DNA from: Anaeromyxobacter sp.
GTDB lineage: Bacteria; Myxococcota; Myxococcia; Myxococcales; Anaeromyxobacteraceae
Length of the DNA: 9,757 nt
Assembly (NCBI GenBank): GCA_016718565.1
Contig: JADKCZ010000016.1
Location: forward strand, 1 to 9,757
Reading direction: 5' to 3'
Shown: in pieces, positions 1 through 8,882 of the stretch
Layout of the letters: every line of letters starts with the position of its first letter
How positions within the stretch are numbered: position 1 is the first letter of the stretch
Program-made: the position numbers and the translations under genes
The notes under the pieces: model-generated
What the model was told of the DNA's origin: nothing
Seen by the model: the letters and a program-made list of their open reading frames with translations, nothing else
Database searches by the model: none

Positions 1-370
1 GCGCCCCTTCTGCGGCCTCTTCGCGCCGGAACATGGGACCATCAGCAGAACCACTTCTGCAGCCCCTCCACGTAGACGCCGTGCTCGATGAAGGCGCGCA
101 CCGTGCCGGCCGTCCCCTCCGGGCCGCAGCGCCATCACTCCTCGCCCTTGTCCTCGGGGAACGTACATCTCGCGGAACGATGTCGGCGGTGGCCTCGCCC
201 ACGCCGCGGGCGAAGAGGGCGTGCGGCTCCACCGCCGGTTGCACCTGCGGTAGCGTACAGGGCGAGGCTACTCGCGGGCCACCGCCTCCAGCTCCTACCA
301 GCGCCCCACCTCAGCCGGGCAGGACGATGTCGTTCATCCCCTTCCGCACCGCTGATCTTCCGGCGCTCAT
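1..370 (-). CDS. hisS: Histidyl-tRNA synthetase, N-terminal part (runs off the window; frames broken)
   Basis: Class II aminoacyl-tRNA synthetase that charges tRNA-His with histidine in the cytoplasm. Only about the first 120 codons are present. In the minus-strand frames I read KGMNDI just after the start, then ALFARGVGEAT, then pieces equal to LRPEGTAGTVRAFIEHGVYVEG (visible as separate frame fragments), and finally GPMFRRE at the window edge. This is the order of the HisS N-terminus: the KGxxDI start, the region around class II motif 1, and motif 2 beginning at the FRRE arginines. The start at ATG 370-368 is preceded by GAGG about 5 nt upstream and lies 33 bp after the psd stop, so it is probably co-transcribed with psd. 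Several 1-base indels break the frame and a false stop follows the KGMNDI segment. I treat these as sequence errors because the gene is essential. Identification is firm; the exact protein sequence is not. Confidence 0.8.
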
Positions 371-403
371 CCTGGCCTCACCTGTCCCGGCGCACCGGGC
401 CGG

Positions 404-1264
404 TCACCGCGCCCGCCGGCCGTCCGGGCCGCCGATGGCCTGGCCCACCCGCACCGGGGCGGCCGGCGCCAGCCGCGGGTCGAGGCCACTGCCCGGCGAG
501 AAGACCAGGATGACGGTGGATCCCATCTCGAAGGCGCCCAGCTCGGCGCCCTCTCTCCACCGGCAGCGGCTCGGCGTGGTGGCCGCCTGCCCCACCGCGG
601 CTGTTGGCCGGTCAGTTGCAGGGGCACCGCAGGATCAAAGGTGGCGCGCTCCCGGCCCACCACCGTGGCCCCCACCGGGACCACCGCCACGGCGCCCAGC
701 GTGTCGAGCGGCGTCACCAGCCGCTCGTTCGTGAAGAGCCCGGGCGTTGCGCACCGAGGCGGCGTTGACGGGCCAGAGCTGGCCCGGCACGTGCGCCAGC
801 CAGAGGTGCGGCGGCCAGCGGGTGGATGCGGTGTGGTAGTCCTGCGGCGAGAGGGAAGGCGTGGCCCGGGCGCGCCCTCAAAGGCTGGCCCAGGTCGGCG
901 TCGCCCGGCGCGCCACGCCGTAGTCGATCCCCTTGGCCTGCACCACCCGCCCGGCGGTGGCGGCCTGCCTAGAGACCAGCGCGTCACGGCGAGACCACAC
1001 ACCTGCTCGCCCGGGGGCGATGGGCCGGAGCCGAGCAGGAAACGGTAAGGGCGAAGAAGCGGCCGAAGGTGAGGAGTACCCCTCCAGGCGGCGGACACTC
1101 CCGAGGTCGATCCGGTAGGCGCGGGCGAAGGCCCGCCGATGGCCCCCCGGCACCGGACCCGCCGGGGCGCGTCGGTGAACCGCGCCACCAGCCGCGACAG
1201 GGCGTTCTTGGGGAGGAGGCGCAGCGCCGCGATGAAGGCCCGGTCGGACGTGAGGGGCGCGCAT
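404..1264 (-). CDS. psd: Phosphatidylserine decarboxylase proenzyme (frames broken)
   Basis: Converts phosphatidylserine to phosphatidylethanolamine at the inner membrane. The enzyme cleaves itself to create a pyruvoyl cofactor. Reassembled from several frames, the order is: LRLLPKNALSRLVARF near the N-terminus, FARAYRIDLG, GRVVQAKGIDYGVA (the QAKG segment), pieces of the conserved DYH segment, NERLVTPLDT followed by VPVGATVVG, then GAFEMGSTVILVF near the C-terminus. The self-cleavage Gly-Ser-Thr is intact; the serine that becomes the pyruvoyl group is encoded at 520-518. The span from ATG 1264 to TGA 404-406 gives about 287 residues, normal for the family. The frame breaks straight after the start codon and at least four more times. 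The start at 1264 is inferred from the usual distance to the LPKNALSR block. It diverges from the amidotransferase gene and precedes hisS. Confidence 0.85.
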
Positions 1265-1305
1265 CCTGGAACCAGACGTGGCCGCGGCGAGCCAGCGCCG
1301 CTGCT

Positions 1306-2110
1306 ATGGGTAAGGGGCCTCCTGCTGCCGCCTCACCGGCCAGCGTACCGCCGCCCGACCTCGACCGCTGCGGGGCGATCTGCGGCGGCGGAAACACGCT
1401 GCACTTCCAGAGCCACCGGCACCGCGCGGCTGGAAGCATCGGCTGAGGCACCGCGGGGCCCGGGTGGAGTGCAGCGCGGGCTCTTGACGGCCCACGCCGA
1501 CCAGGCCTTCGTGGAGACGCCCCGGGCGGCCCGCTCGCGGGTGGTGGTGGCCCACGTGCGCGGCACCAGCGTGGGCCCGGTGGCGGGTGAACACCCACCC
1601 GTTCGTGTTCAGCCGCTGGCTCTTCGCCCAACGGGGCGGTGGCACGCTGGCGGCGTTCGCCAGCGTCCGCGCCGCCGTGGAGGCCGGATCGACCGCCCGC
1701 TGCGCTGCTCGCCTTCCTGCGCGCAGCAAGACCGACAGCGAGAACGCTGCTTCTCGGTCTTCCTGTCGCGCTCTCGGCCCGCTGCCGCCTCGACCGCGCC
1801 ACCTGGGCCGACGTGCGCGCCGCCCTGGCCGCCACCACCTCCGCCTTGGCGCGCCTGGCCGACGCGACCGGCGAGCCGGCCGTCCTCGCTCAACTTCCTG
1901 GTCTCGCGACGGCCGGGTGCTGGCCGCCTGCCGGCGCGGCCGCGACCTGAACCTGGCCGGCCGGCGTCGGCCCGGAGCACGCCTTCGTGGTGGCCAGCAG
2001 GCCATCGGGCGGGTGGCCTGGGTGGTGCCGGAGGGGAGGCTTCGTGAGGACCGACGACGGCCAGCGGGGTGGTGCGCGGCGCCCTGCTGCCGGCCGCCCG
2101 GAGGCGATGA
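1306..2110 (+). CDS. Class II glutamine amidotransferase family protein (YafJ/EgtC-like; frames broken)
   Basis: Stand-alone N-terminal-nucleophile amidohydrolase of the glutamine amidotransferase type 2 class; its partner and substrate cannot be told from the sequence. Three plus-strand frames combine to give: NTLHFQSHRHR followed by a DGWG-like segment near residue 35-45, LTAHADQAFVE, RVVVAHVRGTSVGPVAGE, NTHPFVFSRWLFA (the family's HPF...W.FAHNG block; the HNG is garbled to QRG), TDSE, ALAATTSALARLADATGEP, NFLVS, and a C-terminal IGRVAWVVPEG / FVRTDDGQ. About 268 residues, typical for the family. The catalytic Cys should follow the start Met, but here codon 2 reads Gly (GGT), within a visibly garbled stretch that could derive from MCRLL. 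The start is therefore uncertain. The stop TGA at 2108-2110 fits the restored frame. It lies 33 bp from the convergent muiA-like stop. Confidence 0.75.
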
Positions 2111-2143
2111 GGTCCGCCTCCCGGCCGGCTGCGACCGCTATAC
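2111..2143. other. Short convergent gap between two gene ends
   Basis: Thirty-three bases separate the restored stop of the amidotransferase (plus) from the stop of the MuiA-like gene (minus). I see a CCGGCCGG palindrome but no strong hairpin followed by a T-run, so no terminator is called. Confidence 0.4.
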
Positions 2144-3800
2144 TCAGCCTGCACCACCATCGCGCGGGAACCGGACCTCACGGCCCAGCTCCAACACCTC
2201 TATCGCCTTGGGCTCCAGCTTCACCTCGGTGACGCGGACGCGGGCCGCTCGGGGATCCTCTCGGGTGGCAGGGTGGGGTACCGTCGAAACGCTCACCTTG
2301 ATGGCCTCGTCGCGGCTCCACCGGCACGAGGTCGAGCAGGCGCACCGCGGTGGCGGCGGCGTAGCGAGCGGTTCTTCACGGTGGTCCACGCCCGGTAGCG
2401 GATGGCGTCCTCGCGAGGATCAGGCCGGCCGTCTCATGGCGGCGCTCCACCCACCCGCCGCTCCTCGACCCGCCCGTCGGCGCCGAAGGCCAACCAGCTC
2501 GCCGCGCGGCGGTAACATCGGGCGGCGCGCGCCCCACCAGCTCGTCGCCCCACCGAGACGCGGGCCAGCCCGGGCAGCAGCGGCACGCGGTGCCGTTCTG
2601 CCGGTGGCGGTCAGGTAGGCAACCGGGTCGACCCGCAGCGCCGCGGTGCGGCTCACCTGGGCGGCCAGGGTGTAGCGGGCCAGCGTCACCGTGCGGGCCC
2701 GGCCGGCCCCGTCCACCGTCTCGCGGCGCGGGGCGGTGAAGGTGGCCGCCAGCAGCCCCTGGGCCACCTCGGCCACCGGGGCCTCCAGCGCCACCTCCTG
2801 GTGCGCCATGGCGTCGCCCTCCGCCAGCAGCTCCACCGCCTGGCCGCGCTTCAGCTCCGCCGGGGCGGCGGCCATCGGCATGGGGCCGCGCACGGGGCGT
2901 GGCGGCGGGGCCTTCTGCAGCCAGAGGGGCTCGAGGCCGGGCACCCACAGGCCGCGGGAGGGCTCGGCGGTCGAGACCGTCAGCCGGGCGTCGGCCCAGT
3001 CCTCGCCGCTCTGCTGGCTCACCGTGCCGAGGAAGGTCAGCTCCACCTGCCCGGTCTCGGGCAGCAGCCGGGCGTCGTAGGTCGGCTGCCAGGAGGCGCT
3101 GCCCACCAGGTAGCTCACCGCCACCTCAGCGACCCGGCCCGCTCATCGAGACCTCCACCGCCACCACCTTGGTGGTCTCGCCGCGCTTGGCGTTCAGCTT
3201 CTCGAGGTCGGCGCGGGCCGCCGCCAGCCGGCGCGCCAGGTCGCGCTTGCCGGCCTCGGCCTTGCGCACCTCGGCGGCGGCGCCGGCCAGCTGCCCGTCC
3301 ACGAAGGCGAGCAGGTCGGCCCACTCGCAGGCGCTGACGCCGCGGACGGCCAGGTTCTTGGCCCGCTCCTCCGAGTAGCTGGCCCGGAGCGACTCGGCGA
3401 ACTTGCCGCGGGCCCGCGCCGCGGCGACGCGGTCGTCGAGGGCCCGGTCGTCGGCCTCCAGCGCCTCGACCCGGTCCTCGGCGGCCCGCACCTCGGGGGC
3501 CGCGGCCTCGGCGGCGGTGAAGGGCTCGGCGCTGACGCCGAAGACCCTGGCCCGGGCGGTCCCCTTGCCCTCCACGCGGAGCGACTCGTCGTCCAGCCCC
3601 GGCGGCAGCCCGGTCAGGAGCACCCGGGAGTCGCCGGCCGGGAGCTCGACCCGGGCCAGGCGGGTCACCCGGGCCCAGGCGCGGTAGACGGTGACCGCGT
3701 CCACCCGCGAGGTGGCCAGGAGATCGCCACCCTGGGCTGGGCGCGGGGCTGCGATGATGATGGCTGCCAGGGTCGAGACGAGGGCGGGGGACGGGCGCAT
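2144..3800 (-). CDS. MuiA-family (DUF4140/DUF4139) exported protein
   Basis: Member of the mucoidy inhibitor MuiA family, of unknown biochemical function. Residues 1-23 form a likely signal peptide (MRPSP, hydrophobic LVSTLAAIIIAAP, then AQG), so it is probably exported. A DUF4140-type N-terminal domain follows (DAVTVYRAWARVTR...LLTGLPPGLDDESLRVEG, about residues 34-95). Next comes an Ala/Glu/Arg-rich coiled coil (about 100-215), then DUF4139 with SYLVGSASWQPTYDARL, FLGTVSQQSGEDW, LTVSTAEPS, and at the end SRDEAIKVSV and KAIEVLEL. About 551 residues, normal length. The start at ATG 3800-3798 has GGAGG 8 nt upstream. One indel is clear: an extra C within 3133-3135 turns SGPVAEVAVSY into a false stop. 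Further breaks occur near 2605 and between 2390 and 2600. The first 1.1 kb is clean. It diverges from the hybrid kinase. Confidence 0.85.
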
Positions 3801-3808
3801 GTGGTGGA

Positions 3809-3813
3809 CCTCC
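3809..3813 (-). promoter_or_regulatory. Ribosome binding site of the MuiA-like gene
   Basis: GGAGG on the minus strand ends 8 nt before ATG at 3800. This supports that start and places the signal peptide exactly at the N-terminus. Confidence 0.7.
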
Positions 3814-3917
3814 GGTTGATCCCGGGGATTAACGCACGCCGGTCGGCTTCGATCTATCGCCTGGCCGAGCCCCCCCGGCGAGGTTCGACGGCGGACGCAA
3901 GCGTGATACGCATCTCT

Positions 3918-3924
3918 GGAGGGG
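3918..3924 (+). promoter_or_regulatory. Ribosome binding site of the hybrid kinase
   Basis: GGAGGGG lies 8 nt before ATG 3933. It decides the start: the frame is open back to an ATG at 3801, but the 44 extra codons have no recognisable domain and that ATG has no ribosome binding site. Confidence 0.75.
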
Positions 3925-3932
3925 TGGCGTCC

Positions 3933-5858
3933 ATGTCCAGCGACAGCAACACGCCCGGTGGGTCGGCACGAGACGGGGCGTTCCACGCGGTGGTGCAGGC
4001 GTCGCCGTTCGGCATGCACCTCTACCGGCTGGAGCCCGACGGCCGCCTGGTCTTCGTCGGCGCCAACCCGGCCGCCGACCGGATCCTCGGAGTCGCCAAC
4101 GCCCAGTTCGTGGGGCGGACCATCGAGGAGGCCTTCCCCCCGCTGGTGGCCACCGAGGTCCCGGCCCGCTACCGCGCCGCCGCCGGCCAGGGCCTCTCCT
4201 GGCGCACCGAGCAGGTGGCCTACCAGGACGACCGGATCGTCGGCGCCTTCGAGGTGACCGCCTTCCAGATCGGGCCCGGCGAGATGGCGGCCCTCTTCCA
4301 GGACATCACCGAGCGGAAGCGGGCCGAGGTGGCCCTGGCCCAGGAGAAGGAGCGGCTCTCGGTGACGCTCCGCTCCATCGGCGACGGCGTCATCTCCGCC
4401 GACGTGGCCGGCCGGATCACCCTGATGAACCGGGTGGCCGAGCGGCTGACCGGCTGGACCGCCGCCGAGGCGCTCGGGCGCCCCGTCGGCGAGGTGCTGC
4501 GGCTGGTGGATCAGGCCACCCGGGCCCCCCTCCCCGACCCGGTGGCCCGGGTGCTGGCCGTCGACGGCGCCACCGAGCTGCCCGCCCGCACCCTGCTGGT
4601 GGCCCGCGGCGGGGCGGAGCTGAGCGTGGGGGACAGCGGCGCCCCCATCCGCGACGACCAGAGCCGGGTCATCGGCGTGGTGCTGGTCTTCCGCGACATC
4701 ACCGAGCGGGAGCGACTCGACGAGGCGGAGCGGCGCAACCAGCGGCTGGAGTCGCTCGGGCTGCTGGCGGGTGGCATCGCACACGACTTCAACAACCTGC
4801 TCTCCGGCCTGTTCGGGTACGTCGACCTGGCCCTCGAGGCCTGCCACGAGCCCGAGGTGGTGCGCGACTACATGACGAGCGCCTCCTCGGTCCTGAACCG
4901 GGCCAAGGGGCTGACCCACCAGCTGCTCACCTTCGCCCGCGGCGGCACGCCGGTCCGGCGCGCCGTGGACCTCCCCCAGCTCCTCCGCGAGACCACCCGC
5001 TTCGCCCTGACCGGCGCTCCGATCCAGTCGGTCCTCGACGTCGCCCCGGACCTGGCTCCGGTCCACGCCGACCCCGGGCAGCTCGGCCAGGCCATCGACA
5101 ACCTGCTCATCAACGCCAAGCAGGCCATGCCGGGCGGCGGCCGCGTCGAGGTGTCCGCGAGGGGCCTGGCCCCGGGGGCGCCGCGCCCTGCCGACCTCCT
5201 CCCAGGCCGGCGCTACGTGGTGATCGAGGTGCGTGACCACGGCACCGGCATCCCACCCGAGCACCTGCCGCACGTCTTCGACCCCTTCTTCACGACCAAG
5301 CAGTCCGGCAGCGGGCTCGGCCTGGCCAGCGTCCACTCCATCATGAAGAAGCACGGCGGCGCCGTGGAGGTCTCCTCGGAGCCCGGGCGCGGCGCCTGCT
5401 TCAGGCTCTACCTGCCGGCCCACGAGGCCGAGGTCTCGGCGGCGCCCCCCGGCGCGACCCCCTCCGACTTCACCGGGCGGACCGTCCTGGTGCTCGACGA
5501 CGAGGACTACCTCCGCGACGTGGCCGGCGCCATGCTCCGCCGGCTCGGCTGCGACGTGGTGCTGGTCCGCGACGGCGCCGAGGTGGCGCCGGCGTCCCGC
5601 CTGGCCCGCCAGCAGGGGCGCCCCCTCGACGCCGTCATCCTGGACCTGACCATCCCAGGGGGCATGGGCGGGCGGCGCGCCCTCGAGGAGCTCCGGCGCG
5701 TGGAGCCGGCCGTCGCGGCGCTGGCCTCCAGCGGCTATTCGGAGGACCCCGTCATCGCCACACCCGCCAGCTACGGCTTCCACGGGAGCCTGCGGAAGCC
5801 CTACGTGCTCGAGGAGCTGCGCGCCGCCCTGGCCAAGGCGCTGGCCGCGGGCGGGTGA
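3933..5858 (+). CDS. PAS-PAS hybrid sensor histidine kinase with C-terminal receiver
   Basis: Senses an unknown signal, autophosphorylates on His and passes the phosphate to its own receiver. The 641 residues hold: PAS 1 (about 17-125, ending DITERKRAE), PAS 2 (about 141-262, starting TLRSIGDGVISAD and ending FRDITERERL), a HisKA dimerisation domain with LLAGGIAHDFNNLLSG (phospho-acceptor His284, NtrB-like HPK4 type), and a HATPase_c domain with N-box DNLLINAKQAM (Asn394), G1 DHGTGIP, F-box FDPFFTTK and G2 GSGLGLASV. A receiver (about 517-636) follows, with acidic pocket D522/D523, phospho-acceptor D571 (VILDLTIPGGMGG), ASSGYSE switch residues and K622 in RKPY. All catalytic residues are present. 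There is no transmembrane segment or signal peptide, so it is cytoplasmic. No output domain or Hpt is attached and no partner regulator lies nearby. The frame is unbroken, unlike its neighbours. Confidence 0.95.
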   Translation: MSSDSNTPGGSARDGAFHAVVQASPFGMHLYRLEPDGRLVFVGANPAADRILGVANAQFVGRTIEEAFPPLVATEVPARYRAAAGQGLSWRTEQVAYQDDRIVGAFEVTAFQIGPGEMAALFQDITERKRAEVALAQEKERLSVTLRSIGDGVISADVAGRITLMNRVAERLTGWTAAEALGRPVGEVLRLVDQATRAPLPDPVARVLAVDGATELPARTLLVARGGAELSVGDSGAPIRDDQSRVIGVVLVFRDITERERLDEAERRNQRLESLGLLAGGIAHDFNNLLSGLFGYVDLALEACHEPEVVRDYMTSASSVLNRAKGLTHQLLTFARGGTPVRRAVDLPQLLRETTRFALTGAPIQSVLDVAPDLAPVHADPGQLGQAIDNLLINAKQAMPGGGRVEVSARGLAPGAPRPADLLPGRRYVVIEVRDHGTGIPPEHLPHVFDPFFTTKQSGSGLGLASVHSIMKKHGGAVEVSSEPGRGACFRLYLPAHEAEVSAAPPGATPSDFTGRTVLVLDDEDYLRDVAGAMLRRLGCDVVLVRDGAEVAPASRLARQQGRPLDAVILDLTIPGGMGGRRALEELRRVEPAVAALASSGYSEDPVIATPASYGFHGSLRKPYVLEELRAALAKALAAGG

Positions 5859-5868
5859 GGCCCGGCGT

Positions 5869-5887
5869 GGCCTCGAGCGCCGAGGCC
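5869..5887. terminator. Hairpin between convergent genes, possible bidirectional terminator
   Basis: GGCCTCG and CGAGGCC form a perfect 7-bp stem around a 5-nt loop (AGCGC). It sits in the 31-bp gap between the kinase stop (5856-5858) and the stop of the convergent gene (5890-5892). Neither side has a T-run, so it is not a canonical intrinsic terminator, but its position fits transcription ending from both directions. Confidence 0.45.
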
Positions 5888-5889
5888 CG

Positions 5890-6445
5890 TCAGGCGGCCC
5901 CGCCGCCGTCGGGTCCCTGCAGGATCTCGTCGCCGCTCATGCGGCGCCACCCGCCCGCCGCGGTGGGGCGCAGGATGCCGTGCACCTTGAGCGGGGCCCG
6001 GGTCGAGCGCGGATCTCCCTCGTGGTGCAGCGGCAGGTTGAAGTAGTAGAGGCGGGTCGCGGTGCTCCGGCTTCGGGTTGCACTGGATCACGAAGAGCGC
6101 GTCGAGCGTCTGCCGGCTGGCGAAGTACCGGCGATCGGCGTGGTCGATGATGCGGCGGATGTTGGAGCCGTAGAGGTCCCGGTCCAGGTAGTCGAGGCAG
6201 ACCAGGACCATGAAGGTGTAGGCAGAGCGGCACTGGAAGGCGTAGACGTGCTGCCCCTGGTAGAGGTCGCGGTTCTTGTCGAGGAACTCCTCGCCGTGGA
6301 ACGGGTGGCCCTTGGCCTCCAGGAAGACCCGCAGGCGACCGCCCTCCTCCTAGGCGGCCACGCAGCAGAGGGTGACCGGGGGCTCCTCGGCGCTGCCGCC
6401 CGCCAGGTCGCCCTGCACGCGCGCCAGGGCCGCCGGGTCGGCCAC
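5890..6445 (-). CDS. Unrecognised protein, possible carbon-nitrogen hydrolase-like fragment; in-frame amber, one frameshift
   Basis: I do not recognise this gene firmly. One minus-strand frame reads FQVADPAALARVQGDL, PVTLCCVAA, an in-frame TAG at 6352-6350, then GGRLRVFLEAKGHPFHGEEF, LDKNRDLYQGQHVYAF, FMVLVCLDYLDRDLYG, and DALFVIQCNPKPEHRD. After one indel near 6050 it continues LYYFNLPLHHEGDP ... WRRMSGDEI to TGA 5892-5890. The layout K...G..V..F...F.VLVCLD....LFV..NP resembles the nitrilase superfamily around its catalytic Lys and Cys (Cys codon 6199-6197). The glutamate-bearing N-terminal part would be missing, so it is truncated, highly divergent, or something else. The amber may be a misread TGG. 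The start is uncertain: GTG 6445 is a guess, and the frame just upstream overlaps the tsaE end without looking like protein. It is the last gene of the glmM-tsaE cluster. Confidence 0.45.
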
Positions 6446-6470
6446 CTGGAAGCCGCCCGGGCGTCCCGCC

Positions 6471-6948
6471 TTACCGGCCCACCAGCGCCGCCGCCAGCGC
6501 CTGGTGCCGCACGCCCACCGCCCGCAGGGTGAGGCGGCGCGACGAGGGGTGGCCCGCGACCTCCTCGAGCGTCACCAGCAGGTGCTCGGGCGGCAGCCAG
6601 CCCGCCACCCGGTCGGCCCACTCCACCAGCAGCGCCCCCTCGCCGCCCACCAGGTCCATGAAGCCGGTGGCGTAGAGCTCGTCGAGGTCGCCCACCCGGT
6701 ACAGGTCGGCGTGGTGGATGGGAGCCGGCCCCGGTAGGTCTGCACGATGGCGAAGGTGGGCGACGACACGTCGCCCGGCGCCACCCCCGCGCCCTCGCAG
6801 GCGCCGCGGCTCAGCTGGGTCTTGCCGGCGCCGAGGTCACCCACCAGCGCCACCACGTCGCCCGACGCCAGCAGGGCCCCCAGCCGCCGCCCCAGCCGCG
6901 CCGTGGCCGGGGCGGAGCGGGTCAGCAGCACGCGCGGCGCGCCGGAGG

Positions 6949-6961
<13 letters not shown>
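6471..6961 (-). CDS. tsaE: tRNA threonylcarbamoyladenosine biosynthesis ATPase TsaE
   Basis: ATPase subunit that works with TsaB and TsaD to make the universal t6A37 modification of ANN-decoding tRNAs. The reading from ATG 6961 gives VVALVGDLGAGKTQLSRG (Walker A lysine in GAGKT, about residue 44), SSPTFAIVQTYRG (the SPTF switch), then, after a 1-base indel at about 6720-6735, IHHADLYRVGDLDELYATGF (the HxDLYR motif) and ALLVEWADRVAGWLPP (the ExW block). It ends at TAA 6473-6471. About 163 residues, normal size. The ATG overlaps the end of nnr by 13 bp, implying translational coupling. The frameshift is almost certainly a sequence error because both halves carry perfect motifs. nnr-tsaE adjacency is common in bacteria. 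Confidence 0.9.
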
Positions 6962-8491
<1,530 letters not shown>

Positions 8492-8495
<4 letters not shown>

Positions 8496-8882
8496 GGCGC
8501 CTCCAGGATCACCGTGGCCGCCGCCATGCCCCCGTCGTGCGTCAGGGTCAGGTGGTGCCGGGTCGCCCCCTTGGCCCGGGCGGCCTCGGCAGCCGCGCCG
8601 GCCAGCACCAGCCGCGGCGCGCCGCCCTCGGCCCGCCCCACCTCGAAGTCGTTCCAGCGGGCCCCGGGCGCGCTGCCCAGCGCCCCTGCCAAGCCACCCC
8701 GCCCAACCGCCCAGCGCGCCGCGTGAGCGGCGGTAGCCCGGTCGCGGCGCGGCTCGAGGGTGGCCCGCTCGGCCGGGGTGAAAGATCCGCTGCAGGAAGC
8801 GCTCGGCCCAGCCCGGCGGCCGGTCCAGGATACGGGCCAGCCGCCCGATCTCCACCGGACCGTGCAGGGCGCCGACGATCAT
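8492..8882 (-). CDS. acpS: Holo-[acyl-carrier-protein] synthase (frames broken, active-site positions garbled)
   Basis: Transfers 4'-phosphopantetheine from CoA to acyl carrier protein, activating it for fatty acid synthesis. The N-terminus reads MIVGALHGPVEIGRLARIL, then AERFLQRIF. After removing one T from the AAA run at 8781-8783 it continues TPAERATLEPRRDRA ... AARWAV. After another break it reads GALGSAPGARWNDFEVGRAE, LVLAGAAAEAARAKG and HHLTLTHDGGMAAATVIL, ending TGA 8494-8492. About 129 residues, normal length. ATG 8882 overlaps the pdxJ stop (ATGA) and the stop overlaps the nnr GTG. Two oddities: the usual G(I/L)DxVE at the N-terminus reads ALHGPVE, losing the Mg-binding Asp, and the usual KEA reads GRGG. 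Both lie in regions with other errors. Identity is clear from flanking motifs and position. Confidence 0.82.

Larger units (their letters stand above)
3801..3932. promoter_or_regulatory. Divergent intergenic region between the MuiA-like gene and the hybrid kinase
   Basis: These 132 bp must carry promoters for both divergent genes, since neither has a co-directional gene immediately upstream. The stretch is less GC-rich than its surroundings, with GATTAACGCA at 3828-3837 and GATCTATCGC at 3851-3860. I cannot support any specific -35/-10 pair: TTCGAC...TACGCA on the plus strand, spaced 17, is a weak match. No clear operator palindrome is seen. Confidence 0.4.

Noticed and set aside
33..1188. 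Plus- and minus-strand open frames of 130-270 codons in the left part
   Set aside because: They are composites or shadows of frame-broken hisS and psd. Only short stretches within the minus-strand ones are real protein.
3883..3911. Possible sigma-70 type promoter (TTCGAC, 17 nt, TACGCA) ahead of the kinase
   Set aside because: Too few matches to the consensus, and such strings arise easily by chance.
3801..5783. Very long minus-strand open frame lying opposite the whole hybrid kinase and continuous with the MuiA-like gene
   Set aside because: The part opposite the kinase is a low-complexity Gly/Ala/Asp/His-rich translation with no domain. It is the mirror of a GC-rich coding frame that avoids stops. 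The real minus-strand gene starts at 3800, with a ribosome binding site and signal peptide.
6062..6532. Plus-strand frame rich in Val/Glu/Leu opposite the unrecognised gene
   Set aside because: It looks protein-like only because it mirrors the minus-strand codons. It has no ribosome binding site and no recognisable domain, and the minus strand has distinct aromatic-rich coding segments.
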